From contig CM069589.1 of the NCBI GenBank assembly GCA_035771175.1, positions 29,344,201-29,408,200 on the forward strand: DNA of 64,000 nt. The letters are read 5' to 3'. Below the pieces are notes generated by a model. It saw nothing but the letters and a program-made list of their open reading frames with translations, had not been told where the DNA came from and made no database searches. Below, piece after piece: positions 56,004 through 64,000 of this stretch. Position 1 is the stretch's first letter; each line of letters starts with the position of its first letter. The position numbers and the translations under genes are program-made. The stretch is from Paratinospora sagittata. Its lineage: Eukaryota > Streptophyta > Magnoliopsida > Ranunculales > Menispermaceae.

Positions 56004-57503
56004 TGATAAGTTGAGTTTTAGTAGTTATTTTGCATGCTAATTTCTTAGATTTTTAGGTTCACTTAGTTTTTAGGTGTTTTTGCATGATTTATACTTAGTT
56101 ATTTTAGATGCATTTAGGCTTTATCATAGGTTTTTATCATGAATAAATGACATTTTCATACATGTGAATATCATAGAAGTCATATGTTTTGAGTGCATTT
56201 CATTATAGTTTAATTGTTAAATCAATTGCATAGAATTTACACTTTGTTTTGTAGGTAAATAAGAAGTCCAAAGTGGTTGAAATGAGGCTCAAATGGTGTT
56301 GAAAAGAAGCCAAGTACACATGCAAGGAGTAGAGCAAGAAAAGAAAGAAGTGCACAAAAATGTGCACAAGCCAAGACTGGGTGCTGTGACGCTCAAAGAG
56401 GAAAATCGAGCGTGACTAGTCATGTAGCGGCGATCCAAGCGCCGCGACGCTCAGTCTACAAATTTCACGTGTTATTTTTGTATTTTTGAGATTTTTGCTT
56501 ATTTTTGCTTTGGTCTTTACACACACTTGTATATAAGCTAATTTAGGGTTTGTGAAAGGATATCTCTGACATTCTATTACATTTTAGAACATTGAAATTA
56601 GGTTTAGAGAAAGAGGTGAGAAAAAGGAGCAAAAAAAGAGACAAGAAGAAGAAGGAGTTGTAGGTTGGAGAAGAAGAAGAAGAAGGAGATCTCACTCTTG
56701 AAGGGGGGTTTTTCTAATTTATTTCCTAATTCAATTTGTTTCAATGATTTCCTATTTGAATCTTTATCTTGTATCCATGGATTGGTTTATGAACTAAATA
56801 GATAATCTAGAGTTTTGATTTATCTATGTTGGATCTTGTGATTGAGTCATTGTTTATGTGTTTTTGAGCAATCTTTTGGGTTTATTTACGATTCTCCTTG
56901 TTTAATGCTTTTAAATTGTTGGCCACTCTTTGAATGAACATAGATTTGGTTTCTTATACTCGAGAGAGGTGTCATCGAATTGGAGCAAGGGATTTGTAAC
57001 CTAGGTCAGTAGTATCGAGTCGAGAGTCCTACGAACACCTTTGACATCATTTAAAATGAGTCATAGATCTTAATGCGTTCTTAATCTATTGGTTGGTGCT
57101 CGAGATAGGAAATCGATACTTCAAGGATAGATGTTCAAATTGACGCTCGAGAGAGGTATTTGGATGGGTCAGGACTCATGATTTATAACTTCCAAAAATT
57201 AATTCATTAACATAATTATTAGAGATTATAAGATACAACATAGTGAGATCTAAACTCTAGAACTATAAATCCATTGATTTCTCACCAATTTCATTTAATT
57301 TGCATTGTTTCATTAGATTTTGTTTATTTTATATATCTGCAATTAAATCATCTCTTTTTATCACCTAGATAAAACCACTAATCATTGTAGTTTTGGGCAT
57401 TTTTAATTGTGAAATTAACCTTCCCTGTGATACGATAACCCAGTGCACCATGGATATTATAACTTGACTATCGTATACTTGCTATACAAAATTTACCTCA
57501 TCA
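56004..57503 (+). repeat. Left arm LTR of the palindrome (1500 bp)
   Basis: It starts TGATAAGTTGAG and ends ACCTCATCA. A TATA box (TATATAAG) is at 56530-56537, directing transcription toward the centre. The arm is strongly similar to the right arm, with a few short indels. Confidence 0.92.
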
Positions 57504-57578
57504 AGTTTTCCAAAATCACTCGAATTGGTATTAATAAAAGTAAAATTGAAACCTTCCCCGGAACCGGTGCCAAAAACT
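57504..57578 (-). other. 75-bp palindrome centre with one PBS
   Basis: The minus strand carries a tRNA-Asp-like PBS, TGGCACCGGTTCCGGGGA (57555-57572), 6 bp from the right arm LTR, then about 45 bp of leader similar to 19370-19396. The left arm has only AGTTTT of its leader and no PBS. The joint falls in TTTTCCAAAA at 57506-57515. Confidence 0.9.
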
Positions 57579-59107
57579 TGATGAGGTAAATTTTGTATCG
57601 CAAGTGTACGATAGTCAAGTTATAATACCAATGGTGAGTGGGTTATCGTATCCACAGGGAAGGTTAATTTTACAATTAAAAATGCCAAAAATTACAATGA
57701 TTAGCGGTTTTATCTAGGTGATAAAAAGAGATGATTTAATTGCAGAGACGTAAAATAAACAAAATCTAACGAAACAATGCAAATTAAATGAAATTGGAAA
57801 GAAATCAATGGATTTATAGTTCTAGAGTTTAGATCTCACTATGTTGTATCTTATAATCTCTAATAATTATGTTAATGAATTAATTTCTGAAATTTATAAA
57901 TCATGAATCTTGACCCATCCAAATACCTCTCTCGAGCGTCATTTTGAATATCTACCCTTAAAGTATCGATTCCCTTTCTCGAGCTCCAACCAATAGATTA
58001 AGAACACATTAAGATCTATGATTCATTTTAAATGATTTCAAAGGTGTTCGTAGGTCTCTCGACTCGACACTACTGACCTAGGTTACAAATCCCTTGCTCC
58101 AATTCGATAACACCTCTCTTGAGTATAAGAAACCAAATCTATGTTCAATCAAAGAGAGGCCAACAATATGAAAGCATTAAACATGGAGAATCGTAAATAA
58201 ACCCAAAAGATTGTTCAAAAACACATAAACAATGACTTAATCACAAGATCCAACATAGCTAAATCAAAACTCTAGATTATCCATTTAGTTCATAAACCAA
58301 TCCATGGATACAAGATAGAGATTCAAATAGGAAATCATTGAAACAAATTGAATTAGGAAAGAAATTAGAAAAACCCCCTTCAAGAGTGAGATTTCCTTCT
58401 TCTTCTTCTTCTTCTTCTTCAACCTGCAACTCTTTCTTCTACTTATCTCTTCTCTTGCTCCTCTTTCTCCCTTTTTTCTCTAAACCTAATTGCTATCTTC
58501 TAAAATGTAATAGAATGTCAGAGATATCCTGTCACAAACCCTAAATTAGCTTATATACAAGTGTGTGAAAAGACAAAAACAAAAATAAGCAAAAATCACA
58601 AAAATACAAAAATAACGGGTGAAATTTGGGGATTGAGCGCCGTAGGGCTTGGATCTAGCGCCGCGGTGCTACATGACTATTCACGCTCCATTTTCCTCTC
58701 TGAGCGCCGTGACGCCCAGTCTCAGCTTGTGCACATTTTTGTGCACTTCTTTCTTTTCTTGCTCTACTTCTTGCATTTGTACTTGGTTTCTTTTCAACAC
58801 CATTTGAGCCTCATTTCAACCACTTTGGACATCTTATTTACCTACAAAACAAAGTGTAAACAAGTGTAAATTCTATGCAATTAATTTAACAATTAAACTA
58901 TAATGAAATGCACTCAAAACATATGACTTCTATGATATTCACGTGTATGAAAATGTCATTTATTCATGATAAAAACCTAAGATAAAGCCTAAATGCATCT
59001 AAAACAACTAAGTATATTAATCATGCAAAAACACCTAAAAACTAAGTAAGTGAACCTAAAAATCTAACAAATTAACATGCAAATTAACTACAAAATTCAA
59101 CTTATCA
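57579..59107 (-). repeat. Right arm LTR of the palindrome (1529 bp)
   Basis: On the minus strand it starts TGATAAGTTGAA and ends ACCTCATCA. TATA (minus) is at 58550-58557. A CTT microsatellite at about 58393-58419 mirrors the GAA repeat of the left arm at 56659-56686. Confidence 0.92.
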
Positions 59108-59858
59108 GCAGCTCAGTGGATCACGTAAAGCAAACACAACATTTACAGAAGATAAATACAATAGTACATAATATAAGCATTTCAATCCATGTCAATCAAT
59201 ACAATCATGAAATGCAGCAGGATCCTCTGTACCAATGTGCATGTTCTTTATAAATAAAATAGCAACTACGGAGTTTACCGTGGGCCGTGTGCTTAGTATC
59301 ATCATGTGATGGTTCCCCATTGAAATCACGGGACCGAGTGCAATGCAACTCCAGGTCCCGCAAGCAAAGGTGCTCAACCGCATCACGAGGGCTCCCCTGG
59401 TTTGTGTCAAAGACATGGGACCACCATCATCAATAGTATGCCATATGCATGAAGTAATGTAGCTTGGTATCATGAATATAACAATGCAATGTCATGCTTA
59501 TCATAAACTAAAAGAATATGCAAACCTATGCCTTCATCCCCACCTTAGGATGCAAGTTTTGACACAACTCTCGGAGGCAAAGTCTCAGCGCAAAGTTGGC
59601 AAAGTCATAGCACTTTTCAAAGGGGAAAGGGTTTCCAGAAGTGGTGCTTGAGTGAAAATGGACCCCCTATTTATAGAAAAAGATGGAGCAGAAGGTCCTG
59701 GGCACATGTCTGGCTTGGTTTCTCGGGTTTTTGGGCGTCGTGCATGGGTTTTGTTGCACAATTACGACTGGTTTTCGTCTAGGATAGTGTTCGGGGCTTA
59801 CATGTGCATGTATTGCAAGGTATTTGGTTTAAAATGGTCCATTTTTCAGAGTGTTACA
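59108..59858 (-). repeat. 5' part of the split Gypsy LTR
   Basis: On the minus strand the LTR starts TGTAACACTCTG at 59858. Its total length, summing 17765-17797, 55665-56003 and 59113-59858, is about 1.1 kb. No gene is visible; the frame at 59192-59473 has no recognisable domain. Confidence 0.82.
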
Positions 59859-60211
59859 TTCTACCCTCCTTAAAAGGATTTTTCCCCCGAAATTCGATTA
59901 AGGTGGTACCCAAATAGTTATATAAAATTTAATACCTGGTTCAATTTTCATCATAAGAGATGATGATGAACATGTCAAAGTTGTCCTCCACTCTTGTTAG
60001 GCTGTGAGTGCGGCACTGGTCTGGAGGGTTCTGAGATCTACAAACATCGTTATGCTCAAAGTTACCAGAATGTGCTGGAGTGGGTGAAGGAAGGACTCTG
60101 ATTCGTCATCAAAGTTATCAGACAACTCTGGCAGTGTCGGTGATCGTTTGATTGGGTGGCGAGGAATCCTCGGAGAAGGTAGGCCTCTCATATCCCTACC
60201 TCGAATCCGCT
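59859..60211 (-). other. 3' internal end and PPT of the split Gypsy element
   Basis: On the minus strand a purine-rich tract (TTTTAAGGAGGGTAGAA, 59859-59875) precedes the LTR, and TTTCGGGGGAAAAAT lies just upstream, a layout common to chromoviruses. A frame of 64 codons (59997-60191) has no recognisable chromodomain or integrase end. I do not recognise it. The element is cut at 60212 by an Athila-like LTR. Confidence 0.7.
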
Positions 60212-61592
60212 AATAGTTGCATATTTAGATATGTTTTAAAGCATGTTTTAGGTGTGTTTTAGGATATTTCATGCATTAGTTTGATGAGTTTATGTTAGTT
60301 TTGATGCAATTGTTAGTTTAGGATACTTTGGGTTTTTATGCATTATTTTGGTATATTAGTTTATAATTTGATTCATTTCATATTTGAGTGTATTATTGAT
60401 TTGATTTGATTTATTTTGTAGGTATTTAGATGTGTTAGTCATGGTTTTGAATGATGAAAACATCTACAAGAAGTTGTAAAAGAGAAGCATGGAGTACCCA
60501 AGTCAAGAAGGAGTGGAAAATTGGCTAAGCATAAAAAAAAGCCAAAAAATGACGTTCTGGGTGCCGCGGCGCTACTGATGGGATGTTGAAACACATAGCG
60601 GAAACACGTTCAGAGCATCGCAATGCTGAAAGGGAAAATATTGCGATTTTTTAGCAGTTTTAAATTGTATTTTCTCCCCACTTTCCAATTCCAACTCCAC
60701 TCGACTTTGGGGCATATTATATATCAATTTTTAAGGTTTTTCAAGAGAGGAGGACTGGAGAAGATGAAGAGACGGCTAGGAGTGAAGGAATGCAAAGACT
60801 CGAAGTTGGAAACAAGGAAGAAGATTCAAGTTCCAGGATTTTCTAGTTTGCTATTCATGTCTATTTTTGAGTTTTTCTTCATATCTTGTGTTATTTTTAT
60901 CCAAGCTATGAACTAAGTTTATTTCTAGAGAGGAGATGGAACCTTACTTGAATATTATGGTTTAATTTTAGATTTTGATTATTATCAATGAAAGTTTTAT
61001 AGTTTGTTCATGATTTCATATACTTAATGCTTTTGGTTTCTTGGCCACAAATCGAATGAACATAAACTTGGAAGGCAACACTTGAAAGAGGGTTTTCTAG
61101 GTTGGAAAAAGGGGATTATGACATGAAATTGTTCTAGAATCGAGAAGTTTACAAAGTTTCATGAAGTTGTAGGAAAATCACTAAGTTTAATGGGTTGTTG
61201 AGAATATGGGTTTTATCGAGAGATCGAATCCTATTCTTGATGATACATTCTAATTTGGCACTCGAGAGAGGGAATTAGAGACATGAGGAATTTGACTTAT
61301 AGACTAGGAAATTGATTTGATAATAAGCATGTCTAAATTACATAATTGAAGGTTAGGTGAAGTTGATTCTCTAGATTTTTCGCATATATTGATATTTCTC
61401 CACAATTTATTTGTTTGATTAAATCTATTTGCTATTTAAATACTTGAAATTCTACAATTTGATACACTAGATAAAGTTAAAGATTAGTGAACAAGATAAT
61501 TGTTGAGGTAAACAATCCAAGAGGACGACAACCCAATCTTCATCAGTTATTACTACTATCTAACATCGTACACCTGTGGTTTGCACGTAACA
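60212..61592 (+). repeat. 5' LTR of an Athila-like element (1.38 kb)
   Basis: It starts TAATAGTTGCATATTTAG (TG changed to TA) and ends GCACGTAACA. It matches the solo LTR at 35987-37356 in reverse. The AGTTTTTGG that precedes the PBS follows directly. Confidence 0.9.
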
Positions 61593-61598
61593 AGTTTT

Positions 61599-61616
61599 TG
61601 GCGTTGTTGTCGGGGA
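61599..61616 (+). other. Primer-binding site, tRNA-Asp-like
   Basis: TGGCGTTGTTGTCGGGGA lies 6 bp after the LTR end and has the same form as the PBS at 19346, with one further change. Confidence 0.9.
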
Positions 61617-61726
61617 TTGTTTCACTTTATTTTCATCATTATCGTTAGTAATTGATTTTGATTTTAATCCAGTATTTTTTCTGAATTTGTTTTTGTGTTT
61701 TTGTTTTGAAGGATTGATTGAAGTTT

Positions 61727-62083
61727 ATGCGGCGATCTAGAAGTGCTGAACTAGTACCATTAGATCTTGAGATTGAGCGCACTTTGGGATAGAGGCGAAG
61801 AGAAAAAAGAGTGGAACAAGAGGCAATGGATCTTGACAACAATCAACGTCCTCTTCGGGATTACTTCAAGCCCGTCATTCGTGACAACTACTCTGGGATA
61901 GTGAGAGCACCTATTGCTGCAAATAATTTCGAGTTGAAGTCGGCGTTAATCACAATGGTTCAACAACATCAGTACGGGGGCTCTCAATTAGAAGATCTGA
62001 TGATTCACATATAGTCAATCTTGAAGAAGTGCGAAATGGTCAAGTTCAATGGCGTAGTTGAAGATGTGTTTCGACTAAGATTG
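61727..62083 (+). pseudogene. gag: Athila-like gag start, fused to chromovirus pol
   Basis: ATG 61727 gives MRRSRSAELVPLDLEIE, a TAG at 61790-61792, then RPLRDYFKPVIRDNYSGIV, NNFELKSALITMVQQHQ and a second TAG at about 62012-62014, then FRLRL. It matches the gag at 20890-21235. At 62083-62086 the sequence changes to the protease-RT linker of a chromovirus, so the rest of gag, the protease and RT of this element are missing. Confidence 0.92.
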
Positions 62084-62961
62084 TGGTGTGTGAGTACTTG
62101 GATGTTTTTCCAGATGATTTACCAGGGTTACCACCAGTACAGGAGATTGATTTTATTATTGAATTGATGTCCGGTACGAAGCCTATTTTCATTCCACCCT
62201 ATCGAATGAAACCTAAGGAGTTGCATGAAATTAAGGTGCAGTTAGATGAGTTGATGGCAAAAGGGTTTATTACCCCGAGTATGTCACCCTGGGGCACACC
62301 AGTACTGTTTGTGAAGAAGAAGGATGGGAGCTTGAGACTATGTATAAATTACTGACAAATGAACAGGGTGACAGTGAAAAGTAAATATCCTTTACCCCGT
62401 ATTGATGATTTGTTTGATTAGTTGAATGGTGCTAAATTCTTTTTTCTAAGATTGATTTACGATGTGGATACCATCAGCTGAGAATACGGGTAGATAGAGG
62501 ATGTGCCAAAGACTGCGTTCAGAACAAGGTATGGTCATTATGAGTTTCTTGTGATGCCCTTTGGATTGACTAATGCGCCAGCCATGTTTATGGACTTGAT
62601 GCAGAGGGTATTTAAACCATATCTGGACCAATTTATTATCGTGTTCATTGATGATATTCTCATTTATTCCAAGACTCAAGAGGAACATGAGCAGCACCTC
62701 CGCATCACTTTGCAGGCACTAAGAGAGCATCGGTTGTATGCTAAATTCAGTAAATGCGAGTTATGGATGAATGAGGTAAGATTTCTAGGTTATGTGGTTA
62801 GTGCAAAGGGTATTTCGGTTGATTCTGCCAAGGTTGAAGCAATCATAAATTGGCCAAGACCAACCACAGTGACTAAGATTCACAATTTTCTGGGTCTAGT
62901 TGGTTATTACAGGAGATTTGTGGAGGGTTTTTCCCGATTTCCTACCCACTCACGAAGCTGA
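62084..62961 (+). pseudogene. pol: Chromovirus reverse transcriptase (Tekay-like), broken
   Basis: From [18 protein letters not shown] the frame runs through [36 protein letters not shown] to a TGA at about 62354. A decayed 150 bp (finger segment, DDLFD and the KIDLRSGYHQ region) follows in mixed frames. The open block 62503-62961 has [34 protein letters not shown] with the catalytic pair, and [11 protein letters not shown] and [14 protein letters not shown]. It is closely related to the minus-strand RT at 1162-2040. A frame change near 62940 leads to RNase H. Confidence 0.93.
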
Positions 62962-63535
62962 CTCAAAAGAACGTGCCGTTTGTGTGGACTTCAACATGTG
63001 AGGATGCTTTCACAGAATTGAAAAAAAGGTTGACTACTGCTCCAATTTTAATCCTCCTAGAACTTGGAAAGAAGTTAGTGATTTACACTGATGCATCACA
63101 TTCAGGTTTGGGTTGTGTATTGATGCAGGAGGGTAGAGTTGTTGCTTATGCGTCTAGACAGTTTAAGATACATGAGAAAAACTATCCAGTGCACGATTTG
63201 GAGGTAACAACTGTTGTCTTGCATTGAAATTGTGGAGGCATTACCTCTATGAAGAAAAGTTCACATTGTATTCAGACCATAAGAGTCTGAAATATTTGTT
63301 TGATCAGAAAGAACTGAATATGAGACAGCATCGATGGTTGAAATTCCTAAAAGATTATGACTTCACACTAGAGTATCATCCTGAAAAAGCCAACATTGTA
63401 GCTGATGCATTGATCCAGAAACGGGTTGAGACCCATGTGGTAGCTTATCAGATGGCTCAGGAGTGGCGGCTTCTAGAGAGAATGACTATGATGAGTGTTC
63501 TCTCTATGGCTCCACATGTTGATATTTGTGCTTAG
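62962..63535 (+). pseudogene. pol: Chromovirus RNase H domain
   Basis: Two frames overlap at about 63224. The first (62973-63227) has [33 protein letters not shown] with the catalytic Asp, and [19 protein letters not shown] with the catalytic Glu. The second (63224-63535) has [25 protein letters not shown] with another Asp, [12 protein letters not shown] and ANIVADALIQK. One lost base near 63225 explains the shift. A TAG closes at 63533-63535. Confidence 0.92.
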
Positions 63536-64000
63536 ATGCATATACAGTTGACAGATTCTTATATTCAGAAGATTAAGAATATGCAGCAACATGATCCTGA
63601 TCTTGGCATGTATGAGTCTTGGGCAGATAGTGCAGACAGAACAAATTGGCAGAGAGGTCCAGATGGTGTTTTGCATTATCATGGGAGATTATGGGTACCC
63701 ATAGATAGAGCATTGAGGGCAGAGTTACTAGAGAAGGCACACAGATCTCAGTATACCATTCACCCAGGGTCTACTAAAATGTATCATGATATGAAAAGAA
63801 CATGATATGAAAAGAACAATATGGTGGCATGGGATAAAAAAAGATATAGCTGAGTATGTGCAGAAATGTGAGGTGTGTCAGCAAGTGAAAGCTGAACACC
63901 AGAGGCCAGGAGTCCAGATTCAACCATTGTCCATTCCAGAATGGAAATGGGAGCACATTACTGTGGACTTTGTCACCGGGCTACCCAGATCTCAGGGTAG
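63536..64000 (+). pseudogene. pol: Chromovirus integrase zinc domain and core start, broken by a 16-bp duplication
   Basis: The open part reads LTDSYIQKIKNMQQHDPDL, then GRLWVPIDRALRAELLEKAHRSQYTIHPGSTKMYHDMKR with the two His ligands. A tandem duplication of 16 bp (63785-63800 and 63801-63816) then shifts the frame. In the shifted frame the Cys pair (CEVCQQVKAE) and WEHITVDFVTGLP with the first catalytic Asp are intact to the end of the window. The rest lies beyond 64000. Confidence 0.92.

Larger units (their letters stand above)
56004..59107. mobile_element. Palindromic pair of Athila-like LTRs integrated as one unit, TSD GCAGC
   Basis: Two LTRs of the same Athila-like family face each other, U5 to U5, separated by 75 bp. 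Both outer ends are the U3 start TGATAAG. A single 5-bp duplication, GCAGC, flanks the whole unit (55999-56003 and 59108-59112). There is no gag-pol. This is not the normal direct-repeat arrangement of a retrotransposon. It suggests that a cDNA with two U3 ends was used by integrase. Confidence 0.93.

Noticed and set aside
56004..59107. Palindrome as an assembly artefact
   Set aside because: Arms differ by substitutions and indels, the centre is asymmetric, and a perfect TSD flanks the unit, all of which argue for a real insertion. Long-read confirmation would still be useful.
59192..59473. Minus-strand frame of 93 codons in the split Gypsy LTR as a host gene
   Set aside because: It lies wholly inside the LTR, has no domain, and shows no intron or exon pattern.
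60212..64000. One intact Athila or chromovirus element
   Set aside because: The gag is Athila-like and the pol chromovirus-like, with an abrupt change at 62083-62086; it cannot be one normal element.
1..64000. Assignment to a particular plant species
   Set aside because: The element lineages are shared widely among flowering plants; the sequence alone does not settle it.

Overview
This is plant nuclear DNA, made entirely of LTR retrotransposons at different stages of decay. The evidence is plant tRNA primer-binding sites (initiator tRNA-Met and a tRNA-Asp-like site), Ty3/Gypsy chromovirus (Tekay/Del-like) and Athila-like polyproteins, a Ty1/Copia family with Sirevirus-like gag, very long LTRs (1.4-2.9 kb), and stops and frameshifts in every coding region. 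I found no host gene, tRNA gene or rRNA gene. The species cannot be read from the sequence; a flowering plant is the safe statement.

The elements are nested up to seven deep, and most joints can be read from LTR ends and 5-bp target site duplications (TSDs). Left block: a minus-strand chromovirus (1-6769) lies in a Copia LTR (6770-6935), which lies in a minus-strand Sirevirus-like Copia element (6936-7596 and 10591-13995). That element also holds a second copy of its own family (7597-10590), and the block abuts a minus-strand Athila-like remnant (13996-16270). Centre: a Copia-type LTR (16271-17764) is cut by a Gypsy LTR on the minus strand (17765-17797, 55660-56003, 59108-59858). That Gypsy LTR received two insertions. 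One is a 37.9-kb composite Athila-like element (17798-55659, TSD CTAAT). The other is a palindromic pair of Athila-like LTRs (56004-59107, TSD GCAGC).

Inside the composite Athila are a solo Gypsy LTR (25260-28108, TSD CCTAT) in integrase and a Copia element (31352-54632) in its 3' LTR. The Copia element carries two solo LTRs (31809-34459, TSD GACTA; 35987-37356, TSD AATAT) and a truncated Gypsy element (39326-52575). The truncated Gypsy element has an 8.3-kb Gypsy element (42691-50954, TSD TGTTG) in its gag. Right end: an Athila-like LTR and gag (60212-62083) are fused abruptly to a chromovirus pol (62084-64000).

The elements once worked in the usual way: gag forms the particle, protease cuts it, RT-RNase H copies RNA primed at the PBS and PPT, and integrase inserts the cDNA. 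None of the copies here looks autonomous. The observations most worth checking are the U3-to-U3 palindromic LTR pair bracketed by one TSD, an unrecognised open frame in the composite Athila leader, and two chimeric junctions between unrelated element types.
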